Source: an uncultured Selenomonadales bacterium (lineage in GTDB: Bacteria > Bacillota > Negativicutes > Acidaminococcales > Acidaminococcaceae). From it: a DNA stretch of 64,000 bases. Each line of letters opens with the position of its first letter. The stretch's first letter is position 1. Both the position numbers and the translations under genes were made by a program. Below, piece after piece: positions 50,723 through 60,920 of the stretch. The stretch covers positions 60,591-124,590 of the forward strand of contig OMWZ01000002.1 of the NCBI GenBank assembly GCA_900314855.1. The letters are read 5' to 3'. Below the pieces are notes generated by a model. The model searched no databases. It saw only the letters and a list, made by a program, of their open reading frames with translations, and was not told the DNA's origin.

Positions 50723-52927
50723 CTATTCATCTTCTGTTGCCGCTTCTTTCTTCGCACGTTCGACCAGCATGGTCAGCAGTTTGATGCAGCATTTCGGAAT
50801 ATTCGTACCCGGTCCGAAGATGGCCGCTGCGCCATGTTCGTACAGGTAATCATAATCCTGCGCCGGAATAACGCCGCCGATGGTAACGAGGATATCCTCG
50901 CGGCCGCGTTTTCCCAGTTCTTCCACCAGGGCCGGCAGCAAGGTCTTATGGCCGGCGGCCAGGGAGGAGAAGCCGACCATATGGACGTCGTTGTCGACGG
51001 CATCCTGAGCCGTTTCTTCCGGAGTCTGGAACAGGGGGCCCACGTCAACGTCCCAGCCCATGTCGGCGAAGGAGGTCGCCAGGACTTTCTGTCCCCTGTC
51101 GTGACCGTCCTGACCCATCTTCGCAAGGAAGATACGAGGCCTGCGGCCCTCCAGCTTTTCAAACTCCCTGGACAGGGCGTTGGCCTTTTCCATGTCGTCG
51201 TTGCCGCTGAATTCGCTGGAATAGACGCCGGATACGGTATGGATGACCGCATTGTAACGGCCCGATACTTTTTCGACAGCGTCGGAAATCTCGCCCAGGG
51301 AAGCACGGTCGCGCGCCGCCTGGACAGCCGCTTCCAGCAAGTTGCCGTTGTCCCGGCTTTCGGCGGCTGCCGTAATGGCGTCTAGGTCGCGGCGGACCGC
51401 GTCGCTGTTGCGTTCGGCGCGCAGTTTTTCCAGACGTTTAATCTGGGCGTTACGGACCGCCGTGTTGTCGATGGACAGAACATTCAGCGGATCTTCCTTG
51501 GCCAGACGGTATTTGTTCAAGCCGACGATGGTTTCCTTGCCGCTGTCGATGTCTGCCTGACGGCGGGCGGCGCATTCTTCGATGCGCATCTTCGGCAAGC
51601 CCGTGGCAATGGCCTTGGCCATCCCGCCGAGGGACTCGACTTCCTGGATATGGGCCCAGGCCCTGCGGATAATCTCGTTGGTGAGGTATTCCAGATAGTA
51701 GGAGCCGCCCCAGGGATCGATGATCTTGCAGACCTTCGTTTCGTCCTGGATGTACAGCTGGGTGTTACGCGCCAACCGCGCGGAGAAGTCCGTCGGCAGG
51801 GCGATGGCTTCGTCCAGCGCGTTCGTGTGCAGGGACTGGGTGTGACCCAGGGCCGCAGACATAGCTTCCATACAGGTTCTGGAAATGTTGTTGAACGGAT
51901 CCTGTTCCGTCAGGGACCAGCCGGACGTCTGTGAATGGGTACGCAGGGCCATGGATTTCGGGTTCTTGGCGCCGAAGCTCTTCAGGATCTTGGCCCACAG
52001 GACGCGGGCGGCACGCATCTTCGCGACTTCCATGAAGTAGTTCTTGCCCATGTCCCAGAAGAAGGACAACCGCTTGGCGAAGGCGTCGACGGGCAGGCCC
52101 GCTTTTTCACCGGTACGGATATATTCGATCCCGTCGGCCAGCGTATAGCCCAGTTCCAGATCGCACGTCGCGCCGCATTCCTGGATATGATACCCGGAAA
52201 TGGAAATAGAGTTGAACTTCGGCATGTAATTGGTCGTGTATTCGAAAATATCGCCGATGATACGCATGGACATGTCAGGCGGATAGATGTAGGTGTTACG
52301 GACCATGAATTCCTTCAGGATGTCGTTCTGAATCGTGCCAGCCATGATCTTTTTGTCGACGCCCTGTTCTTCCCCGGAAACGATGAAAAAGGCCAGGATC
52401 GGCAGGACGGCCCCGTTCATGGTCATGGAAACGGACATCTGGTCCAGGGGGATGCCGGAGAACAGGATGTTCATGTCCAGCATGGAGCAGACGGAAACGC
52501 CTGCTTTCCCGACGTCGCCGACGACACGGGGGTTATCGGCGTCGTAGCCGCGGTGGGTCGGCAAATCGAAGGCGATGGACAGGCCCTTCTGGCCCGCTGC
52601 CAGGTTGCGGCGGTAGAACGCGTTCGATTCTTCCGCCGTGGAGAAACCGGCGTACTGACGGACGGTCCAGGGACGGAACACGTACATGGTGGAATAGGGC
52701 CCGCGCAGGAAGGGCGGAATGCCGCTGACGAAGTCCAAGTGATTGCAGCACGCGTAGACATCTTTCGTGTACAAAGGTTCCACCGGAATCCGTTCCAGCG
52801 TGGTATCCCTCAGGACATCGTAGCCTTCCCCGGTTTTGGCTTCCAGTTTCTTTTTCCATTCCTCATAAGAACAGGAGGGATGGTCTTCAAGATTTATTTT
52901 GGTAAAATCCGGATTCAGGTTTTCCAT
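50723..52927 (-). CDS. mutB: Methylmalonyl-CoA mutase large (alpha) subunit
   Basis: A 734-residue adenosylcobalamin enzyme subunit. The N-terminal TIM barrel carries [23 protein letters not shown] and [15 protein letters not shown], and the C-terminal B12-binding domain starts at [19 protein letters not shown], where the His of DGHDRG is the lower cobalt ligand. It interconverts methylmalonyl-CoA and succinyl-CoA. The start shares one base with the mutA stop (TAATG). Confidence 0.98.
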   Translation of the reverse strand: MENLNPDFTKINLEDHPSCSYEEWKKKLEAKTGEGYDVLRDTTLERIPVEPLYTKDVYACCNHLDFVSGIPPFLRGPYSTMYVFRPWTVRQYAGFSTAEESNAFYRRNLAAGQKGLSIAFDLPTHRGYDADNPRVVGDVGKAGVSVCSMLDMNILFSGIPLDQMSVSMTMNGAVLPILAFFIVSGEEQGVDKKIMAGTIQNDILKEFMVRNTYIYPPDMSMRIIGDIFEYTTNYMPKFNSISISGYHIQECGATCDLELGYTLADGIEYIRTGEKAGLPVDAFAKRLSFFWDMGKNYFMEVAKMRAARVLWAKILKSFGAKNPKSMALRTHSQTSGWSLTEQDPFNNISRTCMEAMSAALGHTQSLHTNALDEAIALPTDFSARLARNTQLYIQDETKVCKIIDPWGGSYYLEYLTNEIIRRAWAHIQEVESLGGMAKAIATGLPKMRIEECAARRQADIDSGKETIVGLNKYRLAKEDPLNVLSIDNTAVRNAQIKRLEKLRAERNSDAVRRDLDAITAAAESRDNGNLLEAAVQAARDRASLGEISDAVEKVSGRYNAVIHTVSGVYSSEFSGNDDMEKANALSREFEKLEGRRPRIFLAKMGQDGHDRGQKVLATSFADMGWDVDVGPLFQTPEETAQDAVDNDVHMVGFSSLAAGHKTLLPALVEELGKRGREDILVTIGGVIPAQDYDYLYEHGAAAIFGPGTNIPKCCIKLLTMLVERAKKEAATEDE

Positions 52928-55179
52928 TATTCAATCATCCCTTTCTTCTTCTGCAGTGCCGTCAGGATTTCATAGCAGTTAGCCTTGACGCTGATGAAAT
53001 CGTCCACGCCGGCTTCTTTGTACTGCGCCGCCAACTCTTTCGGGGCGGCGCCGGCGAGGAACAGGCGGATATCCGGGCAGGCTTGTTTGATCATCGGGGC
53101 CAGGGCCGGCACATCTTCCGGATACGTATCGTCCTTGGAGCAGATGACGGCACAGTCATAGGGCTGCCCGTCTTCCGTCCCCGCTTGCAGGGCCGCCACG
53201 CATTTTTCCCAACGGGAACCGGGCTTGTCCGGATCGTCCTGGAAGCCATTGTTTAAATGGACTTCGAAAGCGCCGACCTGCAGGAAGCTGGTAGAGAAGT
53301 CGGCACGGGCCTTATGCTGCGGAATCTTGCCCATATTGGCCAAAAAAACATGGACGTTCTTGCCCGTCTTTTCCTTGTAGGCTTCCGTCACGCGGCGCAG
53401 CGCTTCGTATCGTTCCGTCCAGTGATGTTCTTCGATAGGCGTTACCGTTACGTCGCCGGCACCGCGCTTCAAGGCCTTGGCGACTTCGCCCGTCGTCGCG
53501 CCGGCCGCGAAGGCGTCGGCCGCCGTGTCGATGGCGACGTCGGCATCGGCTTGGGCCAGGGTTGCCAGTTTCGCGTCCCGGGCTGCCGTGTCGATATCAG
53601 CCAGGTAGGCCTGCACATTGGCGCTCAATTCTTTCTGGATGGCTTCGCGATCTTCCGGACGGGGATCCAGCGGTTCTTCCGTCATGTTCGGATACATGTT
53701 GACACCGACGGCGCGGTCTTTGCGGAAGTCCAGGTTCTTGAAGCGTTCTTCCAGCACCTTGGCGATTTCCGCCTGTACCGTGCCGGCTTTCAGCGCGGCC
53801 AGGATGCCGCCGGCCGCTTCCACGGCCTGGAATTTCGTCCAAATCTTTTCGGCCATCTGCCTGGTCAGGGTTTCTACGGCCCAGGAGCCGCCGGCCGGGT
53901 CGATGGGACGGAGCATGCCGAATTCTTCCTGCAGCATGATATGTACATTGCGGGCGATACGGCGGGAGAATTCGTCGCCTTTGCGGATGGGTTCGTCAAA
54001 AGGCGTATTTTCATAGGTGTCGACGCCGCCGACCACGCTGGAGAAGGACTGGGTGCAGTTCCGCAACATGTTGACATAGGGATCGACGACGGCTTTGGTA
54101 AACTTCGCCGGGCGGCCGTGTACGAAGGACGCGCGGTCCGCTTCATCGGCGCCGAAGGCTTTCATGATGTTCGCCCATACTTCTCGGGCGGCGCGCAGTT
54201 TCGCGATTTCCATGAAGAAGTTCGCGCCCTGGTTGAACTGGAAGGCCAGTGCCTGCGCCACCTCGTGGACAGACAGGCCGCGTTTCTGCATCTGGCGCAG
54301 ATATTCCACGGCGACGGCATACGTATAGGCCACTTCCTGCACGCTTTCCGCGCCACCAAGGGAGAAGACGTCGCTGCGGACCAAGATAGTGCGCAGGCCC
54401 GGCGCGTGTTTGCCGGCCCAGCGGATGGCGGCAGCCATTTCGTCATACAGCGGATCCAGCGGTTGGGACAGGCTGCCTTTGCGGAGCAATTCGCCCAGGG
54501 GATCGGCTCCGATGATGCCACGCAAGGGCTCGACTTTACGTCCAGCCGCCTTCAGGGCCGCCACGGTCATGGCGAGAAGCCGTGTGCTGGATTCCCCCGC
54601 ATAGAGCATATACGGGATTTCCTCCAGCTTCAGGCCGGCCAGCAGGGTGTGCATATCTTCCACCGTTGTCAGGCTGACGCCCGTATCCCCCGGTTCCGAG
54701 GCCGCCGTCACGTCGATTCCGTCCAGGGTCGCGCTGTCTACACGGACATGATAGACGGTGCTGCCGCGGTCGATTTCGAGTTTCAGCAGATCGTTGTTTT
54801 CCCCCGGCTCACTCAGGTCGCAGGCCTGGGCGATACCCCAAGGTTGATGGACGTAGCCGTTTACCGTACTGCCGCGCAGATAGTCGCCCATGCCGGGATA
54901 ATTGTCGGTCGGCAAAATCGGGTCCGTATCCTTTCGCGTGTACATCGGATCGAACGAGATGCCTTCGTAGTTCTTGGTGTACATGACCTTGTCGAACGGC
55001 TGTCCTTTCAGCAGCGCCTCGCAAGCCTCGACCCAAGCTTCGTCCGTCGGCGGGGTAAATTCGTCGAACTTGACTTCGGGATATTCAGCCTTTTTCTCTG
55101 ATTTCCGCAGAAGTTCTTCCAGTTCCTTGTCCGTCATCGGGCGGGACTGAGCCGGTTCGACTTTCGTCTGTTCTGCCAT
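52927..55179 (-). CDS. mutA: Methylmalonyl-CoA mutase small (beta) subunit
   Basis: A 750-residue beta subunit with the same fold as MutB but without the cobalamin His: the aligned region reads [19 protein letters not shown] rather than DxHxxG. It is needed to build the alpha-beta heterodimer and does not bind B12. The ATG at 55179 is 9 nt after AGGAGG; an upstream in-frame TTG (55185) is not favoured. First gene of the operon, 55 nt after a terminator. A 410-bp leader with the cobalamin riboswitch lies upstream. Confidence 0.96.
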   Translation of the reverse strand: MAEQTKVEPAQSRPMTDKELEELLRKSEKKAEYPEVKFDEFTPPTDEAWVEACEALLKGQPFDKVMYTKNYEGISFDPMYTRKDTDPILPTDNYPGMGDYLRGSTVNGYVHQPWGIAQACDLSEPGENNDLLKLEIDRGSTVYHVRVDSATLDGIDVTAASEPGDTGVSLTTVEDMHTLLAGLKLEEIPYMLYAGESSTRLLAMTVAALKAAGRKVEPLRGIIGADPLGELLRKGSLSQPLDPLYDEMAAAIRWAGKHAPGLRTILVRSDVFSLGGAESVQEVAYTYAVAVEYLRQMQKRGLSVHEVAQALAFQFNQGANFFMEIAKLRAAREVWANIMKAFGADEADRASFVHGRPAKFTKAVVDPYVNMLRNCTQSFSSVVGGVDTYENTPFDEPIRKGDEFSRRIARNVHIMLQEEFGMLRPIDPAGGSWAVETLTRQMAEKIWTKFQAVEAAGGILAALKAGTVQAEIAKVLEERFKNLDFRKDRAVGVNMYPNMTEEPLDPRPEDREAIQKELSANVQAYLADIDTAARDAKLATLAQADADVAIDTAADAFAAGATTGEVAKALKRGAGDVTVTPIEEHHWTERYEALRRVTEAYKEKTGKNVHVFLANMGKIPQHKARADFSTSFLQVGAFEVHLNNGFQDDPDKPGSRWEKCVAALQAGTEDGQPYDCAVICSKDDTYPEDVPALAPMIKQACPDIRLFLAGAAPKELAAQYKEAGVDDFISVKANCYEILTALQKKKGMIE

Positions 55180-55234
55180 AAACAAATACCTCCTCTTAAT
55201 TTTTGGTATGCCGGACCAGGTCCGGCACTTTCAT

Positions 55235-55292
55235 AAAAAAACGACTCTGTCTTTCCGCGCGGTTCCCAGCGGGACCGCCGAAGACACAATCG
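55235..55292 (-). terminator. Second terminator before mutA
   Basis: On the minus strand CGATTGTGTCTT pairs (one mismatch, one wobble) with AAGACAGAGTCG, and inside it GGCGGTCCC pairs with GGGAACCGC. A TTTTTTT tract follows at 55235-55241. It lies 55 nt upstream of mutA, so transcripts must pass it in addition to the one after the riboswitch. Confidence 0.6.
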
Positions 55293-55453
55293 TCACCAAC
55301 CAAGCACGGACTTCCCACTGATTCCGCGTCGCCTGCGTTTCTTCCCTGGGATAACCCCGCGGCGGCCGGCAGGCCGCCGAAAGGTCATCGTAAGGAAGAT
55401 TTGAGAATGGCAAATATTCACAAACGGTTGTCCAGGCCGTTTACAAATCGCGA

Positions 55454-55485
55454 TAAAAAACCGTCTTTAATCGCTTAAAGACGGT
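55454..55485 (-). terminator. Terminator of the cobalamin riboswitch leader
   Basis: ACCGTCTTTAA and TTAAAGACGGT (55460-55485) form a perfect 11-bp stem with a short loop, followed on the minus strand by TTTTTT. It begins about 105 nt after the aptamer. Confidence 0.85.
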
Positions 55486-55589
55486 GGAAAATTGCCAGCT
55501 TCAGAACGGACGATGCGCAGCGTCTGCCGCATCCCGTTCGATGGTGCGCATCCCCTCCCCGTCACTCGCGGGTCAATCAGTGATGAATA

Positions 55590-55740
55590 TACAGGCAGTT
55601 CTTCTGGCTCGGGTTCTTTGCTTCCTTTCCCTTCCCAGGCTGATGCCCAGTGGTTCTGAAAGTTCGCTCCCCCATACAGCGGCGGGACCGCGCCGGTTTT
55701 ACACCGGCTTCTCTGTTAGGCCTTGCGGCACCTGTACTTC
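55590..55740 (-). promoter_or_regulatory. Cobalamin riboswitch
   Basis: On the minus strand the conserved elements appear in order: ACAGGTGCC (55727-55735), GAAGCCGGTGTAAAACCGGC, GCGGTCCCGCCGCTGTA, GGGGGAGC, CCACTGGGCATCAGCCTGGG, GGGAAAGGAAG and GAGCCAGAAGAACTGCCTGT. These match the adenosylcobalamin riboswitch (B12 box included). The regulated operon is mutA-mutB-meaB. Additional hairpins GATGCGCA/TGCGCATC follow before the terminator. Confidence 0.93.
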
Positions 55741-55761
55741 CTTATGAAATTTTCTGCTCTA

Positions 55762-55790
55762 ATAGTAACATATATCATTTAGAATGTAAA
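55762..55790 (-). promoter_or_regulatory. Promoter of the mut operon leader
   Basis: On the minus strand TTTACA (55785-55790) and TACTAT (55762-55767) are 17 bp apart with a TGT extension. The AT-rich stretch 55791-55860 upstream contains no recognised gene. Confidence 0.7.
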
Positions 55791-55895
55791 GCTTTTAAAT
55801 TATTTTTTTACTTCATTTATCTCCCCTTTCCCGCGTCCCTTCCTTTTCCCCGACACCTGTAGTATACTCATACTGCATTAGAAAGGATTTTTTTC

Positions 55896-57206
55896 ATGAA
55901 GCTTTTCAGTATGTGGTTTATCCAACTGCTCTTTTCTTCCTTCATTGTCTGGTGCATCCTGGTCTGCAGCGCCGGTCTCTGGCGCCGTCTTTGCCGGCGC
56001 TGGCACGCGCGGCGGCCCGAACGGATTACACCCGGCCCTTTTTCCGACCGGGACCCGGGCGCTCCGCCAAACCCGACCGAAGAAACGCGGGAAGAACGCA
56101 TCGTCCGTTCCGACGCCGAAGCCCGGCCGTGCCGCTTCGCCATCTTAATCTGCGCCCATAACGAAGAACGGGTACTGGGCCATCTGCTGCAAGATCTGGC
56201 GGAACAGCGCTATCCGACGGATCACCGGCAGGTTTTTGTGTTCGCCGATCACTGTACGGACGGCACGACCGCCCTAGCCCGGAGTTTTCCCGACGTAATC
56301 GTATGGGAGCACACGGACGGCGAGCGGAGCAGCAAAGGCAAGGTCCTGAATGCCTTGATGCCTCGCCTCCTCGCCCTGGCGGATCAGTTCGACACTGTCG
56401 CGATCTTTGACGCGGACAACCAGATCGGGCCGGGTTTTTTAGCCAAGATGAACCAAGCCTTCGCCGCCGGGGCAGCCATTGTGACGGGTCGGCGCCTGGC
56501 GTCCAACCCCTATGATTCCCTCATCAGCCAGTGGTACACCCTGTACTGGGCCATGGTAAACTCCCTCTATAACCTGCCGCGGTACGAACTGGGACTGTCC
56601 GCCATGGTCTCCGGCACGGGCTTCGCCTTCCGTATGGAGCTCCTGCGGCGTCAGGGCTGGCACTCCTACAGTGTTTCGGAAGATGTAGAGTTCACGTTTC
56701 AGCAAAACCTGGCAGGGCACCGCGTCGTATATCTGGACAGCGCCTTCTTCTACGACGAACAGCCTGCGCGCTTTGCCGTCATGTGGTCCCAACTGCGGCG
56801 CTGGTGCACCGGCGGCGTCCAGGTCTGCCAGCACTACCTTGGGGACTGGTTCGCGGCCTTCACAGCACGGCCTTCGTGGCGTCTCTTCGATACCATGGCC
56901 GGTGTCTACCTGACAGGGGTCTTCGGGCTCACGGCCGTGGCCTTCCTGCTCAATGCCTACACCATGCTTCGCCATGGACAGTATCTGCTCTTCTTTATCC
57001 CCACGGCGGCAGGCTACGCGGCCACCATCCTGACGGGCTGGATCGCGGCCCGCCTGTCCGGCTGGCCAGCCCGCAAACTCTGGAAAGGCATCGTCACCAT
57101 GCCCCTCTTCTACTCCCTCTTGTCCTACATTTCCCTTCTCTCCTTGTTCAAAAGGCAGACACGGTGGGTCAAGATTGACCACCACAGCGCGCGCAAAACA
57201 TTTTGA
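55896..57206 (+). CDS. Membrane-bound family 2 glycosyltransferase (processive type)
   Basis: A 436-residue GT2. One N-terminal span (residues 5-27) leads into the cytosolic GT-A domain: ILICAHNEERVLG, FDADNQIGPGF (DxD-like), SEDVEF (catalytic ED) and QLRRWCTGG (Q-x-x-RW). These D, DxD, ED, QxxRW motifs mark processive enzymes of the BcsA/hyaluronan-synthase group. Two to three C-terminal spans follow. It likely makes or exports a polysaccharide or glycolipid, donor unknown. GAAAGGA precedes the ATG by 8 nt. It stands alone; no polymer-export genes adjoin it. Confidence 0.88.
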   Translation: MKLFSMWFIQLLFSSFIVWCILVCSAGLWRRLCRRWHARRPERITPGPFSDRDPGAPPNPTEETREERIVRSDAEARPCRFAILICAHNEERVLGHLLQDLAEQRYPTDHRQVFVFADHCTDGTTALARSFPDVIVWEHTDGERSSKGKVLNALMPRLLALADQFDTVAIFDADNQIGPGFLAKMNQAFAAGAAIVTGRRLASNPYDSLISQWYTLYWAMVNSLYNLPRYELGLSAMVSGTGFAFRMELLRRQGWHSYSVSEDVEFTFQQNLAGHRVVYLDSAFFYDEQPARFAVMWSQLRRWCTGGVQVCQHYLGDWFAAFTARPSWRLFDTMAGVYLTGVFGLTAVAFLLNAYTMLRHGQYLLFFIPTAAGYAATILTGWIAARLSGWPARKLWKGIVTMPLFYSLLSYISLLSLFKRQTRWVKIDHHSARKTF

Positions 57207-57232
57207 CACGGTTCCGCCGGCGGCAGCAAAAA

Positions 57233-57266
57233 ACGGGGCCCTCCCCATGGGGAGGGCCCCGTCGTT
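57233..57266. terminator. Perfect bidirectional terminator after the glycosyltransferase
   Basis: ACGGGGCCCTCCCC and GGGGAGGGCCCCGT (57233-57262) form a 14-bp stem with a 2-nt loop. CGTTTTCG follows on plus; AAAAA precedes on plus, so it also serves the convergent chrA pair. Confidence 0.85.
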
Positions 57267-57291
57267 TTCGCTTCCCTTGCCTGTTTGCTTC

Positions 57292-57867
57292 CTATACGGT
57301 CACGCCGAAGGCGAGATACAGGGCGAGGCCCAGGACACCCGACAATGTCAGTGTCCGGATAGTGCCGAACCGCAAACGGATCAGGAGGAGGGACACAACC
57401 AGGATGAAGAGGCCAATGAGATCCGTCTCGCCCAGCGTAACAGGCGGCTCTTCCCGGTTCCACAAGGCCAGGAGGACAATGCCGATGCCGGCGTTGCCGA
57501 TGAGGGCCACGACGGCAGGCCGAAGGGCGTTGAGGACGCCGCGGATAGGACCGACATTGCCGTACCGGTAATACAGGAAAGCCAGCAGCAGGACGATGAT
57601 GACAGAGGGAAAGACGAAGCCCGCCGTCGCCGCGACGGAACCGGGAACGCCAGCCACCTTGGCCCCGACAAAAGTCGCCGCGTTGATGCCGATGGGGCCC
57701 GGCGTCATCTGGGAAATGGTGAAAATATCGACGAATTCGCCCATGGTCATCCAGGCGTGCCCGGCGACCACCTCTTCCTGGATGAGGGGCAGCGAGGCGT
57801 AGCCGCCGCCAATGCAGAAGAGGCCGACTTTGGCGAAACTCAAGAACAGCGCGAGAATCGTTTCCAT
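57292..57867 (-). CDS. Chromate transporter-type protein, half-size (second of a pair)
   Basis: A 191-residue membrane protein of the CHR (ChrA) family, short-chain form, with about six spans. KVGLFCIGGGYASLPLIQEE and the Pro-Gly rich QMTPGPIGINAATFVG are CHR motifs. Short CHR proteins come as two adjacent genes that act as a heterodimer; chromate efflux is proven for few members, so ion identity is uncertain. It follows its partner after 14 nt, with GGAGGT before the ATG. Confidence 0.9.
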   Translation of the reverse strand: METILALFLSFAKVGLFCIGGGYASLPLIQEEVVAGHAWMTMGEFVDIFTISQMTPGPIGINAATFVGAKVAGVPGSVAATAGFVFPSVIIVLLLAFLYYRYGNVGPIRGVLNALRPAVVALIGNAGIGIVLLALWNREEPPVTLGETDLIGLFILVVSLLLIRLRFGTIRTLTLSGVLGLALYLAFGVTV

Positions 57868-57881
57868 GACAACCTCCTTGA

Positions 57882-58475
57882 TTAATTATAGATAGGGTCC
57901 CGCATCAGGAGCAGGCCCAGGACGGCGTCGATGAAAATGATTTCCATGATAGGGACATGGAAAAAGACCGACGCCACAAAAGAACCGGCCATGATAAGAA
58001 GCGGCAGGGCCAGTTTCTTACGGACCTGTTTCTGCACAAGGCCGAAGAGCACGTCAATCAGGACCGCCGACACGCCGCACTGCATGCCTTTGAGGATCAT
58101 GCGGGCGTACGGATTGGCCTTGAAGGCCTCGTAGAAATAGGAAACGAGGGTCAGCGTGATCAGCGGCGGCAGGACCGTCGCCAACAGGGCTACGGCCGTT
58201 CCCAGGAATCCGCCCATGCGGTACCCCAGGATAACGGCCGCGTTAGCCGCCACGACGCCCGGCGCCGACTGGGCAATGGCCACGAGGTCCAGGGCCTCAG
58301 TGTCGTCAATCCAGCCGTACTCGTCGACGTACTTCGCTTTCAACAACGGAATGATGACGAAGCCTCCTCCAACAGTGAAAGCACTGATGATGAAGGTCGA
58401 CCAGAACAGTTTCCCGTAGCTAAACGGGACTTTTCCCGTACCAGAAGCAGGGCGCCGCCTTGTTTTCGGTTTCAT
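57882..58475 (-). CDS. Chromate transporter-type protein, half-size (first of a pair)
   Basis: A 197-residue CHR-family membrane protein with a basic N-terminal tail. FTVGGGFVIIPLLKAKYVDE and AQSAPGVVAANAAVILGYR are the equivalents of the motifs in its partner. Pair topology implies antiparallel halves. AAGGAGGAG precedes the ATG at 58475. No chrR or regulator is adjacent. Confidence 0.9.
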   Translation of the reverse strand: MKPKTRRRPASGTGKVPFSYGKLFWSTFIISAFTVGGGFVIIPLLKAKYVDEYGWIDDTEALDLVAIAQSAPGVVAANAAVILGYRMGGFLGTAVALLATVLPPLITLTLVSYFYEAFKANPYARMILKGMQCGVSAVLIDVLFGLVQKQVRKKLALPLLIMAGSFVASVFFHVPIMEIIFIDAVLGLLLMRDPIYN

Positions 58476-58622
58476 AGGACTCCTCCTTCAGGAAAGAACA
58501 GGCCACGGGAAGGTTTCTGACATCCTCATTTCTCTTGCGGCCGTCCGTTGGTGATATCTTATCTGTTACATTGTACCCCAATGCTCCCTATCGCGGAAGG
58601 GCAATTTTGTCAAATTGTTCGC

Positions 58623-58650
58623 TTGACAGGAAAACGGAACGTGTTATAAT
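58623..58650 (+). promoter_or_regulatory. Promoter of thrS leader
   Basis: TTGACA (58623-58628) and TATAAT (58645-58650) are 16 bp apart with a TGT extension, upstream of the Thr T-box. Confidence 0.75.
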
Positions 58651-58664
58651 CTAGCCATAGCGAA

Positions 58665-58908
58665 AAATGCAACGGTAATGCGAAGGACCGGAGTCCGCAT
58701 GTTGCCTTACAGAAAAGCCGCGTTTGCTGAGAGCGGCCGGGCAAGGGCGAATTTCCCAACCACCTTCAAACCGCCTTCGGAAAAGCGATTCCGCCGAGTA
58801 TGAAGCGCCGCTCGAACAGCGTTATCATTCAGAAAGCGGACTACTAAGGTAGTCAATTTGGGTGGAACCGCGAGTAACCTCGTCCCGATGTCGGGCCGGG
58901 GCTTTTTT
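58665..58908 (+). promoter_or_regulatory. Thr-specific T-box leader with terminator
   Basis: The specifier ACC (58759-58761), a Thr codon, is followed by ACC as in the other two leaders. The T-box bulge GGGTGGAACCGCG lies at 58860-58872. A terminator CCTCGTCCCG/CGGGCCGGGG with TTTTTT follows at 58878-58908. The T-box reads UGGA, matching a discriminator U, whereas the trp and phe leaders read UGGU. thrS follows, in agreement. Confidence 0.9.
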
Positions 58909-58971
58909 ATTTTCCTGTTTTCTTTATCATTTTTCCATATATCACGACATCACACGATAGGAGGAATTATC

Positions 58972-60888
58972 ATGGCAAACGTCAATGTCACTTTGAAAGA
59001 CGGCAGCGCGCGGGAATTCCCGGCGGGCACCTCTTTCCTCGAAATCGCCAAAAGCCTGAACCAGAAACTGGGCAAGCAGGCCCTGCTGGCAGTTGTCAAT
59101 GGCAAGAACAAGGATCTGAGCGACACGCTCATGGAAGACGCGACCGTCGAATTCATCACTCCCGACAGCAAAGAAGGGCTCCACGCCATCCGCCATACGG
59201 CGTCCCACGTCATGGCCCAGGCGATCCAGCACCTGTTCCCGGGCGTCAAATTCGCCATCGGCCCGGCCATCGACAACGGATTTTACTACGACTTGGACAG
59301 CGATCATGTTTTCACACCGGACGACCTGCGCGCCATTGAAAAAGAGATGGCCAGGATTGTCAAGCAGAACCTGCCCCTGGTCCGCTCCGAAGTTCCCCGC
59401 AAAGAAGCCCTGCAGCGCTTTGCCGCGGAAAACGAAATCTATAAGGTCGAACTGATCAACGACCTGCCGGAAGACGCGGTCATCAGCCTCTACACCCAGG
59501 GCGACTTCACGGACTTGTGCGCCGGCCCGCACTGCCCCTCCACGGGCCGTGTAAAAGCCTTTAAGCTGATGAGCATCGCCGGCGCCTACTGGCGCGGCAA
59601 TGAAAAGAACAAGATGCTCCAGCGTATCTACGGCACGGCCTTCGCCAGCAAGGAAGATCTGGACGCCTACCTGCATATGCTGGAAGAAGCAGAAAAACGC
59701 GACCACCGCAAACTGGGCAAGGAACTGGACATCTTCAGCCTCCACGACGAAGGCCCGGGCTTCCCGTTCTTCCACCCCAACGGCATGCGCCTGCGCAACG
59801 CCCTTCTCGATTACTGGCACGAAGTGCATCGCAAGTACCACTACGAAGAGGTCATGACCCCCATGATCATGAACCGCGAACTGTGGATCCGTTCCGGCCA
59901 CTGGGACCATTACCGCGAAAACATGTACTTCACCCAGATCGACGGGGAGGATTACGCCATTAAGCCGATGAACTGCCCCGGCGGCATGCTCGTCTACAAC
60001 ACCCGTCCCCATTCGTATCGCGAGCTTCCCCTGCGCTACGCCGAACTGGGCCTGGTCCATCGTCACGAACTGTCCGGCGCCCTGCACGGCCTCTTCCGCG
60101 TCCGCTGCTTCACCCAGGATGACGCGCACATCTTCATGACGCCGGAACAAATCCAGCCGGAAATCACGAACGTCATCAAGCTGTTCAACGAAGTCTACGC
60201 CACCTTCGGCCTCAAATACCACGCGGAACTGTCGACCCGCCCGGAAAATTCCCTGGGCACGGACGAATCTTGGGAAATCGCAACGGAAGGCCTGCGCAAA
60301 GCCCTGGAAAACAACCATCTGGACTACGTCGTCAACGAAGGCGACGGCGCTTTCTATGGCCCGAAAATCGATTTCCATCTGGAAGACTCCCTGGGACGTA
60401 CCTGGCAGTGTGGTACCATCCAGCTGGATATGCTCCTGCCGGAAAAATTCAACTGCGAATACACGGGCGAAGACGGCCTGAAGCACCGCCCGATTATGAT
60501 CCACCGTGTGGTCTACGGCTCCATCGAACGCTTCATCGGAATTCTCATCGAGCACTACGCCGGTTCTTTCCCGGTCTGGATGGCACCAAACCAGGTCCGT
60601 GTCCTGCCGATTACGGACAAACAGGGCGACTACGCCAAGGAAGTCTATGACAAGCTCTTCGCCATGGGATACCGTGTCAGCCTGGATGACCGCAGCGAAA
60701 AGATTGGCAAAAAGATCCGTGATGCCCAGGTCCAGAAAGTTCCCTACATGCTCGTCCTTGGGGACAAAGAAGCCGAAATGGGCACGGTTGCGGTCCGCAA
60801 ACGCCACGGCGGCGACTTGGGCGCGATGAAACTCGAAGACTTCACCGCCCGCCTGCAGCAGGAAATCGACGACAAAGTGCAGGACTGA
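58972..60888 (+). CDS. thrS: Threonyl-tRNA synthetase
   Basis: A 638-residue class II synthetase with the full domain set: N-terminal TGS (VTLKDGSAREFPAG), editing domain (HTASHVMAQAIQ and TDLCAGPHCPSTG), catalytic core with NCPGG (zinc Cys), HRHELSGALHGLFRVR (motif 2, zinc His) and HRVVYGSIERF (motif 3), and the C-terminal anticodon domain (VLPITDKQGDYAKEV). The ATG at 58972 is chosen because TAGGAGGAATTATC precedes it; the upstream frame lies in the leader. Controlled by the T-box. Confidence 0.98.
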   Translation: MANVNVTLKDGSAREFPAGTSFLEIAKSLNQKLGKQALLAVVNGKNKDLSDTLMEDATVEFITPDSKEGLHAIRHTASHVMAQAIQHLFPGVKFAIGPAIDNGFYYDLDSDHVFTPDDLRAIEKEMARIVKQNLPLVRSEVPRKEALQRFAAENEIYKVELINDLPEDAVISLYTQGDFTDLCAGPHCPSTGRVKAFKLMSIAGAYWRGNEKNKMLQRIYGTAFASKEDLDAYLHMLEEAEKRDHRKLGKELDIFSLHDEGPGFPFFHPNGMRLRNALLDYWHEVHRKYHYEEVMTPMIMNRELWIRSGHWDHYRENMYFTQIDGEDYAIKPMNCPGGMLVYNTRPHSYRELPLRYAELGLVHRHELSGALHGLFRVRCFTQDDAHIFMTPEQIQPEITNVIKLFNEVYATFGLKYHAELSTRPENSLGTDESWEIATEGLRKALENNHLDYVVNEGDGAFYGPKIDFHLEDSLGRTWQCGTIQLDMLLPEKFNCEYTGEDGLKHRPIMIHRVVYGSIERFIGILIEHYAGSFPVWMAPNQVRVLPITDKQGDYAKEVYDKLFAMGYRVSLDDRSEKIGKKIRDAQVQKVPYMLVLGDKEAEMGTVAVRKRHGGDLGAMKLEDFTARLQQEIDDKVQD

Positions 60889-60920
60889 GACGCTTCGCTG
60901 CCTGTTGGCAGGATGATGGC

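Noticed and set aside
55231..55413. 60-codon open frame in the mut leader
   Set aside because: It crosses the second terminator, has no RBS, and overlaps structured leader RNA.
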